Shown in pieces: positions 1-8,901 of a stretch of 64,000 bases of DNA. Source of the stretch: Providencia sneebia DSM 19967 (GTDB taxonomy: Bacteria > Pseudomonadota > Gammaproteobacteria > Enterobacterales > Enterobacteriaceae). The stretch covers positions 2,358,059 to 2,422,058 of the forward strand of contig NZ_CM001773.1 of NCBI RefSeq assembly GCF_000314895.2. The letters run 5' to 3'. The stretch's first letter is position 1. Every line of letters begins with the position of its first letter. Both the position numbers and the translations under genes were made by a program. The notes beneath the pieces are model-generated. The model had not been told where the DNA came from. It saw only the letters and a list, made by a program, of their open reading frames with translations, and did not search any database.

Positions 1-870
1 ATCTGGCATGTTTTTTTCTAATGTCTTGAACTGCTCAATCGGTAAATTACTATAAGTCATATCTATTTCACCACTACGGTAGCGGTTTACATCAGTGACT
101 TCAGACGAAATAGGTAGGAATGTAACTTGGTCAATAACGGTATTTTTGTTATCCCAGTATGTTGGGCTACGCTCAAGAACAATTCGTTCGTTAACTGTCC
201 AATCTTTTAGTTTATAGGCACCATTACCAACAAAGTTTTGCGGCTGTGTCCACTTAGCACCATATTTTTCAATTGTTTTTTTATTTACTGGTGACATTGA
301 TGAATGCAATAAGAGTTGAGGAATATAAGGAACCGCCTCTGTTAGCTCAAGCACTAAAGTATGATCATCTAACGCTTTAACCCCTAACTCTTGTGTTTTT
401 TTCTTACCAATAATAATGTCATCTGCATTTTTAATATGCGCATTTTGCAAATAACTTGCATAAGGTGATGCTGTATCAGGGTCAACTAAACGTTGGAAGC
501 TATATACAAAATCATGAGCCGTGACAGGGTCACCATTTGACCATTTTGCATCTTCACGAATTTTGAAAGTCCACTCTTTAAAATCTTTATTTTCCCAACT
601 GACCGCAGCGCCAGGTAACAGCTCTCCTTCAGGGCCTGTAATGGTCAGTCCTTCATAAAGGTCACGTGCAAGCGCTGATTCAGGAACACCTTCAATTTTA
701 TGTGGATCAAGTGATTGTGGCTCTGAACCATTATTACGAACCAAAGTTTGTTTTTCTGCAAGCTCAACACCTGCCGGTACAGTTGCAGCTAGACTAGATG
801 CCATTCCTGCACTCATCAGGGCAGTCACGACACTTAAAGAAACCATAGTTTTACGGATATGTTGACTCAT
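1..870 (-). CDS. oppA: Periplasmic oligopeptide-binding protein OppA (N-terminal part, runs off the left edge)
   Basis: Substrate-binding protein of the Opp ABC importer, which captures short peptides in the periplasm and hands them to OppBCDF. The visible ~290 residues begin with a Sec signal peptide ending near SSLAA, then VPAGVELAEKQTLVRNN and SLDPHKIEGVPES, which match E. coli OppA almost word for word. The C-terminal half lies outside the window. Two in-frame ATGs exist (879 and 870); a GGGAG at 882-886 is only 2 nt from the first but 11 nt from the second, so 870 is preferred. The leader carries a CA-rich stretch (915-930) resembling GcvB small-RNA targets. oppBCDF presumably follow off the left edge. 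Confidence 0.95.
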   Translation of the reverse strand, partial: MSQHIRKTMVSLSVVTALMSAGMASSLAATVPAGVELAEKQTLVRNNGSEPQSLDPHKIEGVPESALARDLYEGLTITGPEGELLPGAAVSWENKDFKEWTFKIREDAKWSNGDPVTAHDFVYSFQRLVDPDTASPYASYLQNAHIKNADDIIIGKKKTQELGVKALDDHTLVLELTEAVPYIPQLLLHSSMSPVNKKTIEKYGAKWTQPQNFVGNGAYKLKDWTVNERIVLERSPTYWDNKNTVIDQVTFLPISSEVTDVNRYRSGEIDMTYSNLPIEQFKTLEKNMPD

Positions 871-879
871 CTTATTCAT

Positions 880-1614
880 TACTCCCACACCTTAATACAT
901 TGTTGTGAATAAATAGTTGTGTTGTTTGTTTTCAAAAAGCGTTGCCTAACTAAAATAAAGGTCACTATTATATTAATTATTTAATCACTATTTATTAGTT
1001 TGACTTATATATAACCGTTTAATATCCATATAATCAAGAAGGGATTTATCTTTAACTTCAACAAGTGAAGTCAGTTAACTTTTTTCGTTCCTACACAGAT
1101 TCAAAAAACATCATGTTATATTCTTTGCAAAATGCCATGTTGATGAAATTAGTCTATATTTTGCGCTAAAATGCCCCTTTTCTCCTAAAAATATAAATAT
1201 CACGAATGGGTAACAAAAAATCTCTTATAGTGCAAATAACAAGATGGTAACCAAATTAAACATATTATTAACACTTCGCAAATTAAATAGTACAAAAACT
1301 TATTCAGCTCACAGTTTTATATTTTTTCATCCTTGTTTAGCTAAAAAAGCAACATATTACTATTGCCATCACACATGACAACCACCATAAAATGTTATGC
1401 ATTAAATAAGTTGATTAAGCGTTTGAGTAAACCGTATTAGGCCGAAATGAGCCGTAGTCACCACTGATAATGGCGACTACATTACAATAAATCGTTATCT
1501 TGATGATTACGTTATGGTTAAGTTAACGTATTGGTGATGATGAGACTGAACAAAATATTAACAAATATCTCAATAGTGGTTAAATATTATCCCTGCCAAA
1601 TACCACATTTCCCT
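880..1614. other. Long AT-rich intergenic region upstream of oppA
   Basis: About 735 bases without a credible gene. It holds the oppA leader with the CA-rich element at 915-930 (minus strand) and, at 1454-1480, a hairpin with two 10-base arms (one mismatch) around a 7-base loop. No T-run follows the hairpin on either strand, so its role as operator, terminator or structured RNA is open. Confidence 0.6.
915..930 (-). promoter_or_regulatory. CA-rich GcvB-target-like element in the oppA leader
   Basis: On the oppA mRNA this reads AACAAACAACACAACT, about 45 bases before the start codon, with a second CACAACA just after it. The GU-rich R1 seed of the sRNA GcvB represses oppA in E. coli and Salmonella by pairing to CA-rich leaders. 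The match is by composition only; gcvB itself is not in this window. Confidence 0.45.
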
Positions 1615-2523
1615 CTATAAATGTTTTAAATCATCGGGGATATTTTTCTTTAATATTCGCCAAAAGTCCTCTGCGGTTTTGTTTAATCGGGTATCCATAC
1701 GATAAATATAAGCTTGTATTGGGATCGTTAACTCTGGCGTATCAAGGCAAACTAAGTTTTTTTCTCTTAATTCATTCTCAACAGAATAGATAGGTAACCA
1801 CGCAATACCATGTCCATCCAATACCATGTTTTTAAGAAGTTCACTCATTGATGACATAAAGAGTGTTTTTGAACTAATTGCACCAAATTCACTTAAACGA
1901 CGATTAACTAACCTGCCCATATAAGATGCACTTGTGTAGTTTAATAAAGGCACTTGTGGTTGATAAATATCGAATAGTGGTTTGCCAAATTCATCCGCGG
2001 CGCATATTGGGTACAATTCTGACTCAAACACATTCAAAGAAGAAAATGGTGATTGCATTAAATCCTCATCATAAAATGAAATAATAAAATCACTTTTACC
2101 TTCCCTTAAGGTGTTAACTACTTGAACAACATCAATCGCTTCTACATGGTAAACAAACTCTTCACCATAACCGGATAATGCGTGCACCAATTTCGGCAAT
2201 AATGTAAGTGATAATGAATGCGCGGCTGCAATTTTAATATTAGGCAAACTCAAAACATTATGGCCAGATAATTCATTCAAATTACATTCTAGTTGTTGTA
2301 AAAGGCTGCGTGCTTGGGAGTGAAAAATTTTCCCTTCTTCAGACAGTTGTAATGGTGACGTTGTTCTATCAAATAATTCTACCCCAATTGCTTCTTCTAA
2401 TGCTTTAATCCGACGGCTAAATGCAGGTTGAGAAATATTTCTTTGTTCCGCAGCATGGGAAAAATGCCGACAAGATTCCAGTGTTAAAAAGTCATATAGC
2501 CACTTTGTTTCTATATTTTTCAT
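1615..2523 (-). CDS. LysR-type regulator of the HypT (YjiE/QseD) family
   Basis: 302-residue transcription factor: winged helix-turn-helix at about residues 8-66 (NISQPAFSRRIKALE is the recognition region), then a substrate-binding-like effector domain. Signature stretches such as IETKWLYDFLTLE, KIAAAHSLSL and SSMSELLK closely follow E. coli HypT, the hypochlorite-responsive regulator activated by methionine oxidation. From memory of the E. coli protein, its Met206 and Met230 align with Met202 and Met226 here, while Met123 seems not to be conserved. It is transcribed divergently from the aspartate racemase and dcu genes, the usual geometry for a LysR regulator and its target, so it may control that cassette. 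Orthology to HypT rather than a paralogue is likely but unproven. Confidence 0.85.
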   Translation of the reverse strand: MKNIETKWLYDFLTLESCRHFSHAAEQRNISQPAFSRRIKALEEAIGVELFDRTTSPLQLSEEGKIFHSQARSLLQQLECNLNELSGHNVLSLPNIKIAAAHSLSLTLLPKLVHALSGYGEEFVYHVEAIDVVQVVNTLREGKSDFIISFYDEDLMQSPFSSLNVFESELYPICAADEFGKPLFDIYQPQVPLLNYTSASYMGRLVNRRLSEFGAISSKTLFMSSMSELLKNMVLDGHGIAWLPIYSVENELREKNLVCLDTPELTIPIQAYIYRMDTRLNKTAEDFWRILKKNIPDDLKHL

Positions 2524-2978
2524 GTTATTAAGCCTTAAGTGGACTCGCGGTTAAATATAAAATAGTAAAGATATTTTTATTGATATTTAACGTTAATTGT
2601 TAGTTAAATTATAAAGAGAACATTGTAGATTCATTATTTGTATTATGCATAAGGTTAACGTTTAAAACATTAATAAAAATCAAAATCCAAACCTATTTAT
2701 TTTAAATATCACCGCAAAGCCTATCCTACACTGCCCTCCCCTAAAAATTGAATAAAAAATTTAATTTTAGAATCATATTTCTAATGCATGTCTTGCATCA
2801 TACCATACTTACTTGCATTTCTCTTTCTAGATAACCCCTGATAAATATTATTTATAAATTAATTCAGTTTAAAAAAGTTAATAAATTAAATATTAACTTC
2901 CATCTTAAATAACGATGCATTTTATTTTCCTTAATCCAAATAAATTAGGGTAACAAGATCACAAAAATAGGAAACATA
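2524..2978. other. Divergent promoter region, LysR gene / racemase
   Basis: A 455-base, very AT-rich gap between divergently read genes. It should contain both promoters and the LysR operator. I see no convincing T-N11-A operator, terminator or RNA gene. The racemase ribosome site AGGA lies at 2968-2971. Confidence 0.5.
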
Positions 2979-3710
2979 ATGATGAAAGGTTTAATTGGTG
3001 TACTCGGTGGAATGGGCCCAGCTGCAACTGTCGATTTATTTAATAAGTTTGTAACTTATACCGTCGCAAATAAAGATCAAGAGCATATTCCGTTAATCAT
3101 ATCATCCATCCCTGACATTCCAGATAGGACGGAAGCTCTGTTAAACCATGGCAAATCCCCACTGCCATTAATGACAGATTATTTAAAAAAGCTGGAGAAT
3201 GCTGGTGCAGAATGTATTGTAATCCCCTGCAATACAGCACATTTTTGGTTTAACGAACTTAAAGAAGCTTGTCATGTCGATATACTCAATATTGTTGAAA
3301 CAACAATGAACGAAGTTCTCGCTACCAAGAAAAAGAATATAGGTCTACTTGCAACAAATGCCACCATGTCCATGGGTTTGTATCAAAAAAATATAGAAAG
3401 CAAGCATCTTAATTGCATTACTCCAGATAAAGCTAGCCAAGAACAAGTAATGAAAAGTATCTATTTATTAAAATCAGGAAATAAAAAAATGGCTGAAAGG
3501 ATCATGAAAGAGCAAGCTAATTTATTATTTCAAAAAGGGGCTGAGGTTATTGTTTTAGGTTGCACAGAAGTGCCAGTCATTCTTGAAAATGAAACAAGAG
3601 AATATCCCGATAAATATATCGACTCAACTAGCTCATTAGTGAGAGCAAGTATCCATTGGTATGAAAATAGAATGGATAAACAAAATTTAATAATAAACAA
3701 AAACGGATAA
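2979..3710 (+). CDS. Aspartate/glutamate racemase family protein
   Basis: 243 residues of the cofactor-independent Asp/Glu racemase fold. The N-terminal GVLGGMGPAATVDLF motif is typical of aspartate racemases (RacD/YgeA type). The paired catalytic cysteines are visible: Cys84 in IPCNTAHFW and Cys195 in LGCTEVPVIL, one for each face of the substrate. It probably interconverts L- and D-aspartate in the cytoplasm, though YgeA-type members act on other amino acids. Start: ATG 2979 with AGGA seven bases upstream; a second ATG follows at once. It precedes a DcuA-like aspartate/C4-dicarboxylate carrier by about 80 bases and is divergent from a HypT-like regulator, suggesting a small unit for handling aspartate enantiomers. 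Confidence 0.88.
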   Translation: MMKGLIGVLGGMGPAATVDLFNKFVTYTVANKDQEHIPLIISSIPDIPDRTEALLNHGKSPLPLMTDYLKKLENAGAECIVIPCNTAHFWFNELKEACHVDILNIVETTMNEVLATKKKNIGLLATNATMSMGLYQKNIESKHLNCITPDKASQEQVMKSIYLLKSGNKKMAERIMKEQANLLFQKGAEVIVLGCTEVPVILENETREYPDKYIDSTSSLVRASIHWYENRMDKQNLIINKNG

Positions 3711-3791
3711 AGAAATCTAAGAATTATATTAATTAACAAATTTAACTATTCACTATTACTAATGATAATATATTGTCTATTGGAGACTACT

Positions 3792-5093
3792 ATGGTTTGG
3801 CTAGAGATCATTGTCGTATTAGGTGCAATTTTCTTCGGTATTCGCATGGGCGGAATTGGTATTGGCTTATGCGGTGGATTAGGACTCGCTATATTAACAA
3901 TTGGATTTGGTTTACCAATAGGTTCCCCACCCGTCGATGTTATTTTAATTATTATGACTGTCGTCGTTGCCGCTTCCGCACTACAAGCCGCAGGTGGTAT
4001 GGATTATTTAGTCCGTATGGCCAGTAAATTTATGCGTAAAAATCCTAAATACCTGAATATTATAGCGCCCATAACAACTTGGGTTATGACTATCATGGCA
4101 GGTACAGGTTTCATTGTGTTTTCTATGCTACCTGTCATTGCTGAGATTGCAAAAGATTCAGGGATCCGCCCATCACGACCATTAGCAGGTTCAGTTGTGG
4201 CTTCGCAAATTGCGATATCAGGGTCGCCAATTAGTGCTGCGATGGCGGCCATGTTGACCATCATGGAAGCAAATGGCGTCACTTTTCTGGTTGTTATGGC
4301 CGTTTGTTTACCTGCATCATTTGTTGCAGCAATGGTTGCTGCCTTTATTGCATCACGCCAAGGCTGTGAACTTGAAGATGATGACGTTTATTTAGAGCGC
4401 TTGCAACAAGGCCTGGTCAGTAAATATGAAGATAAAAAAGGAGAAAGCACACCAAGAGAGAAATTTTCAGTTGTCCTGTTCATCATCGCCACTATAGCGA
4501 TTGTCATACTCGCCGCGTTCCCACAATTACGCCCAGGTTTTGATATCGGTAAAACAATGGGAACACGTGATATCATTATCATTTGTATGTTAAGCGCAGC
4601 ATGTTTAATGGTTGTATTCTGTAAAACATCACCAAATTCTATTGTTCTCGCACCAACTTTCAGTTCAGGTATGAGTTCCCTTGCGGTTATTCTCGGTATT
4701 GTGACATTAGGTACCACTTTTGTTGATGCACATATGGACCAAATAAAAGATATCGCTGGAGGCGTTTTATCAGCCTATCCGATTTTGCTGTCTTTAGTTC
4801 TGTTTTGTACCTGTGCACTGCTTTATTCGCAAGGAGCAACAACACCATTAATTATTCCACTCGCTATCGCATTAGATGTACCAACATGGGCAATTTTGGC
4901 CTCATTTGTCGCCGTCACCGGGGTATTTGTTCTACCAACCTATCCAACCTCGTTAGCGGCCATCGAGTTTGACTCAACAGGCTCTACACGAGTAGGAAAA
5001 TACATTCTTAATCATCCATTTATGCTACCAGGATTAGGCGGTATTATCGCTGGGGTCGCCTTTGGATTTATTATCGCACCTTTGATTGTTTAA
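3792..5093 (+). CDS. DcuA-like C4-dicarboxylate/aspartate transporter
   Basis: 433-residue inner-membrane carrier of the Dcu family, exchanging or importing aspartate, fumarate, malate and succinate. The stretches GGIGIGLCGGLG, RKNPKYLNIIAP, SGSPISAA and FVLPTYPTSLAAIEFD follow E. coli DcuA better than DcuB, and the length equals E. coli DcuA. The frame opens 30 bases earlier (ATG 3762), but that codon has no ribosome site while GGAGA sits 6 bases before ATG 3792, giving the family's normal N-terminus. It follows the aspartate racemase gene and probably shares its transcript, so its substrate may include D- or L-aspartate; this is inference from context. A hairpin follows the stop. Confidence 0.88.
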   Translation: MVWLEIIVVLGAIFFGIRMGGIGIGLCGGLGLAILTIGFGLPIGSPPVDVILIIMTVVVAASALQAAGGMDYLVRMASKFMRKNPKYLNIIAPITTWVMTIMAGTGFIVFSMLPVIAEIAKDSGIRPSRPLAGSVVASQIAISGSPISAAMAAMLTIMEANGVTFLVVMAVCLPASFVAAMVAAFIASRQGCELEDDDVYLERLQQGLVSKYEDKKGESTPREKFSVVLFIIATIAIVILAAFPQLRPGFDIGKTMGTRDIIIICMLSAACLMVVFCKTSPNSIVLAPTFSSGMSSLAVILGIVTLGTTFVDAHMDQIKDIAGGVLSAYPILLSLVLFCTCALLYSQGATTPLIIPLAIALDVPTWAILASFVAVTGVFVLPTYPTSLAAIEFDSTGSTRVGKYILNHPFMLPGLGGIIAGVAFGFIIAPLIV

Positions 5094-5123
5094 GATGCCA
5101 ATAATTATTTAAAGCAATAATAT

Positions 5124-5154
5124 GCCTCTTGATTATACGTATTGATCAAGAGGC
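5124..5154 (+). terminator. Probable terminator hairpin after dcu
   Basis: Perfect 10-bp stem (GCCTCTTGAT pairing with ATCAAGAGGC) around an 11-base loop, 30 bases after the dcu stop. The downstream tract TGTTGCATTTT is only weakly T-rich, so efficiency is uncertain. Confidence 0.55.
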
Positions 5155-5621
5155 TGTTGCATTTTAGTAAAGCCACAAAGCTTCTAGTTATTAATACAAT
5201 AACCCATTAGTTGAAATACTTAACTTTAAGCATAATTAAATATGCAGAAATATTAGTGTATAACTTTGCATTACAGTCACTTTCATGTTTCGACAAATTT
5301 GTTTTAAGAACGCCATTAACAAATTTCCATATTTAGTCACTCAATATACTAATTAAACTCATAGATATTGATAACATTCAATTAACCTTACCTTATAAAC
5401 AATATATAGGAAGAAAAACAGAAATGACATTGCGCTAGGAATAAACGCAAATACATAACAACCAATTGATTTATAAAGTATATATTGATTAATAAATTAA
5501 TCGTTAAGATCAAAAAGGATTAAGAGCCAATAAATCAACTATCTTATTATCAATGTAAAAATGTATTGATAACAACGCGAAACTAAAATAGACATGCTGA
5601 ATGGAGTCAGCTTTGAGTTTT

Positions 5622-5637
5622 TATGATTTAGATCACA
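5622..5637. promoter_or_regulatory. FNR/CRP-like palindrome upstream of adhE
   Basis: TATGATTTAGATCACA contains the FNR core TGAT-N4-ATCA at 5624-5635 and also a CRP-type TATGA-N6-TCACA with one mismatch. It is about 240 bases before adhE, whose E. coli homologue is induced anaerobically. Which protein binds cannot be told from sequence. Confidence 0.5.
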
Positions 5638-5722
5638 TTAATTCACGTAAATAATGTTAATCTGTATGCAACTGATAAGTTGAGTTGATTTACAAAAAGT
5701 GTGGTTTTTATTATTGATTTAA

Positions 5723-5850
5723 AAGCTTTTTAAGCCAATTAGCGAGTAAATAACAAAAGTATAATAAAAAATATAATCTATAATAAACTTTTATGTTTTT
5801 TATCAATCGTTATTCATTTTGCATGCACTGCTCATTGGCTTAAAAAGTTT
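5723..5850 (+). promoter_or_regulatory. Long inverted repeat in the adhE 5' leader
   Basis: CTTTTTAAGCCAAT at 5726-5739 pairs perfectly with ATTGGCTTAAAAAG at 5834-5847. A G-U and two A-U pairs extend it outward, and four pairs extend it inward after one mismatch. It encloses about 90 AT-rich bases and ends 10 bases before the ribosome site. E. coli adhE mRNA is reported to need RNase III processing of a structured leader before translation; this may be the equivalent. Confidence 0.6.
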
Positions 5851-5873
5851 AACATTTATCAGGAGTAATCTCT

Positions 5874-8537
5874 ATGTCAGTAACTAATGTTACCGAACTC
5901 AATGACCTCGTTGCTCGTGTCAAAAAAGCTCAGCGTGAATTCGCTAACTTCTCTCAAGAAAAGGTTGACCGCATTTTCCGTGCTGCTGCTCTTGCTGCTG
6001 CCGATGCGCGTATTCCTTTAGCTAAACTTGCAGTTGAAGAATCTGGTATGGGTATTGTTGAAGATAAAGTGATTAAAAACCATTTTGCTTCTGAGTATAT
6101 TTATAATGCCTATAAAGATGAAAAAACTTGTGGTGTGCTTTCTGAAGATCCCGCTTTTGGCACAATGACCATTGCAGAGCCAATTGGTATCATTTGTGGT
6201 ATTGTTCCGACAACTAACCCAACTTCCACTGCGATTTTTAAATCATTAATCAGTTTAAAAACACGTAACGCAATTATTTTCTCTCCTCACCCACGCGCTA
6301 AAGATGCGACAAATAAAGCCGCAGAAATCGTTTTGAATGCAGCGGTTAAAGCTGGGGCACCAAAAGACATTATTGGCTGGATTGATGCACCTTCTGTCGA
6401 GTTATCTAACGCATTAATGCACCACGATGATATCAATCTGATTTTAGCCACCGGCGGTCCTGGTATGGTTAAAGCAGCATACAGCTCAGGTAAGCCTGCG
6501 ATTGGTGTTGGTGCAGGTAATACGCCAGTTGTTATTGATGAAACCGCCGATATTAAACGTGCAGTAGCTTCTATATTAATGTCAAAAACATTTGATAACG
6601 GGGTTATTTGTGCATCTGAGCAATCCGTTGTTGTTGTTGATGAAATTTATAACCAAGTCCGTGATCGTTTTGCAAGCCATGGCGGCTATCTCCTACAAGG
6701 CAAAGAGTTAAAAGCTGTTCAAGACATTATTTTGAAGAACGGCAATCTTAATGCTGCGATTGTTGGTCAACCTGCTTATAAAATTGCTGAAATGGCTGGC
6801 ATTACTGTTCCTGAATCAACAAAAATCCTGATTGGTGAAGTTAAAAACATTGATGATTCAGAGCCGTTTGCTCATGAAAAACTGTCACCACTACTTGCAA
6901 TGTACCGCGCTAAAAACTTTGAAGATGCAGTTGAAAAAGCAGAATTACTTGTCGAATTAGGTGGTATCGGACATACATCTTGTCTATATACAGATCAAGA
7001 TAATCAAGGTGAACGCATTAAATACTTCGGCGAGAAGATGAAAACAGCGCGTATCTTGATTAACACGCCTGCATCACAAGGTGGGATTGGTGATTTATAC
7101 AACTTTAAACTCTCTCCTTCATTAACCCTTGGTTGTGGTTCTTGGGGTGGTAACTCAATTTCAGAGAACGTTGGACCAAAACACCTGATCAACACTAAAA
7201 CTGTGGCGAAAAGAGCTGAAAATATGTTATGGCATAAACTTCCTAACTCAATCTATTTCCGCCGTGGTTGCTTGCCAATCGCTCTGGAAGAAATAGCAAC
7301 TGATGGTGCAAAACGCGCATTTATCGTCACTGATGGTTATTTATTTAATAATGGCTATGTTGACGATGTCGTCAGTGTTTTGAAAAAACATAACATTGAA
7401 ACAGATGTATTCTTTGAAGTTGAAGCAGATCCTACCTTATCTGTTGTGCGTAAAGGTGCCGCTCAAATGAACGCGTTCAAACCTGATGTCATTATTGCAT
7501 TAGGTGGTGGCTCCCCAATGGATGCTGCGAAAATTATGTGGGTTATGTATGAGCACCCAGAAACGCATTTTGAAGAACTGGCTTTACGCTTTATGGATAT
7601 CCGTAAACGTATTCACCGCTTCCCTAAAATGGGTGTAAAAGCAAAAATGGTTGCGATTACAACAACTTCAGGTACTGGTTCGGAAGTCACACCATTTGCG
7701 GTGGTAACAGATGATCAAACAGGTCAAAAATATCCTCTGGCAGATTATGCATTAACACCAAATATGGCTATCGTTGATGCAAACCTTGTAATGAATATGC
7801 CAAAATCATTAACGGCTTTTGGTGGCTTAGATGCAGTGACTCATGCTTTAGAAGCATATGTCTCCGTTTTAGCTAACGAATATTCGGATGGACAAGCTTT
7901 ACAAGCGCTAAGCTTGCTTAAAGATTACCTACCCGCTAGCTATCATGAAGGTGCAAAAAACCCTGTTGCAAGAGAACGCGTGCATAATGCAGCAACAATT
8001 GCTGGTATCGCTTTTGCAAACGCCTTCTTGGGTGTATGTCACTCAATGGCGCATAAACTGGGTTCGGAATTCCACATTCCGCATGGTTTGGCAAATGCCC
8101 TGCTCATTTGTAATGTTATCCGTTACAATGCAACTGACAACCCAACTAAACAAACTGCATTTAGCCAGTATGATCGCCCACAAGCTCGTCGCCGTTATGC
8201 GGAAGTCGCCGATCATTTAGGTCTAACTAAAGCCACTGATCGCACTGATACTAAAATTGAAAAACTGTTAACTTGGCTTGATGAAATTAAAGCGGATTTA
8301 GGTATTCCAAAATCAATTCGTGAAACGGGTGTGCCGGAAGCTGATTTCTTAGCTCGTGTTGATAAGCTTTCTGAAGATGCGTTTGATGACCAATGTACTG
8401 GAGCAAACCCACGTTACCCATTAATTTCTGAATTAAAACAACTGTTACTTGATTCTTATTATGGCCGTGAATATTCAGAAGAAGCTATCACAGTAGAAGC
8501 ACCTACCACAGAAAAGAAAAAGATCGCTAAAAAATAA
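5874..8537 (+). CDS. adhE: Bifunctional acetaldehyde-CoA / alcohol dehydrogenase AdhE
   Basis: 887 residues (E. coli 891). The N-terminal CoA-acylating aldehyde dehydrogenase domain (about 1-440) carries the catalytic Cys246 in NGVICASEQS. The C-terminal iron-dependent alcohol dehydrogenase domain (about 450-870) has the NAD-binding GGGSPMDAAK and the iron-ligand region GLDAVTHALEAY ... CHSMAHKLGSEFHIPHG. It reduces acetyl-CoA to ethanol, regenerating NAD+ in fermentation; the family forms spirosome filaments. ATG 5874 follows AGGAG at good spacing. The last ~20 residues are lysine-rich and differ from E. coli. Regulation is likely anaerobic, given the FNR/CRP-like site and the structured leader. 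Confidence 0.98.
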   Translation: MSVTNVTELNDLVARVKKAQREFANFSQEKVDRIFRAAALAAADARIPLAKLAVEESGMGIVEDKVIKNHFASEYIYNAYKDEKTCGVLSEDPAFGTMTIAEPIGIICGIVPTTNPTSTAIFKSLISLKTRNAIIFSPHPRAKDATNKAAEIVLNAAVKAGAPKDIIGWIDAPSVELSNALMHHDDINLILATGGPGMVKAAYSSGKPAIGVGAGNTPVVIDETADIKRAVASILMSKTFDNGVICASEQSVVVVDEIYNQVRDRFASHGGYLLQGKELKAVQDIILKNGNLNAAIVGQPAYKIAEMAGITVPESTKILIGEVKNIDDSEPFAHEKLSPLLAMYRAKNFEDAVEKAELLVELGGIGHTSCLYTDQDNQGERIKYFGEKMKTARILINTPASQGGIGDLYNFKLSPSLTLGCGSWGGNSISENVGPKHLINTKTVAKRAENMLWHKLPNSIYFRRGCLPIALEEIATDGAKRAFIVTDGYLFNNGYVDDVVSVLKKHNIETDVFFEVEADPTLSVVRKGAAQMNAFKPDVIIALGGGSPMDAAKIMWVMYEHPETHFEELALRFMDIRKRIHRFPKMGVKAKMVAITTTSGTGSEVTPFAVVTDDQTGQKYPLADYALTPNMAIVDANLVMNMPKSLTAFGGLDAVTHALEAYVSVLANEYSDGQALQALSLLKDYLPASYHEGAKNPVARERVHNAATIAGIAFANAFLGVCHSMAHKLGSEFHIPHGLANALLICNVIRYNATDNPTKQTAFSQYDRPQARRRYAEVADHLGLTKATDRTDTKIEKLLTWLDEIKADLGIPKSIRETGVPEADFLARVDKLSEDAFDDQCTGANPRYPLISELKQLLLDSYYGREYSEEAITVEAPTTEKKKIAKK

Positions 8538-8557
8538 TTAGTTAATACTTAATGTAC

Positions 8558-8587
8558 AAAAGGCACTGTTTTAAACAGTGCCTTTTT
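8558..8587 (+). terminator. Rho-independent terminator of adhE
   Basis: Stem AGGCACTGTTT pairing with AAACAGTGCCT, followed by a run of T, 20 bases after the adhE stop. A textbook intrinsic terminator. Confidence 0.9.
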
Positions 8588-8901
8588 ATTTGCCAATCTT
8601 ATCTCAAATACATGAGTATCTTTTAAGCATTATTTGAATATAAAAGATAATAGAGGACGTTTAGTCAACCTACACAATATTTAATTGAGTTCTTACAAAT
8701 AAATTTAGTCAATACTTTTATCACAAAGATATCCCTAACATATATTGGATACCACAAATAAGACTCTTTAACCTGTGTTCGACTGTTTATAAACATGTAA
8801 ATAATTAACATATTTATAAATTATTAAAATCTAACAACACAAGATGTGTATATAAATTGTATTATTTACATATCACATTGTTCACATTTACAACAAAAGT
8901 C
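8588..8901. other. AT-rich gap between convergent adhE and tdk
   Basis: About 310 bases between the adhE terminator and the tdk stop. I see no open frame with a ribosome site, no RNA gene and no clear terminator for tdk. Confidence 0.5.

Larger units (their letters stand above)
5094..5873. other. Long leader/promoter region before adhE
   Basis: 780 bases without a credible gene. Contents: a hairpin after dcu (5124-5154), an FNR/CRP-like palindrome (5622-5637), a long inverted repeat (5723-5850) and the adhE ribosome site AGGAG (5861-5865). A long regulated leader fits E. coli adhE. ychE, which lies between adhE and oppA in E. coli, is absent. Confidence 0.7.

Noticed and set aside
3530..3739. 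Minus-strand open frame over the racemase end
   Set aside because: Overlaps the racemase coding region, hydrophobic low-complexity product, no ribosome site.
3762..3791. Upstream ATG as the start of dcu
   Set aside because: No ribosome site; GGAGA and family alignment point to ATG 3792.
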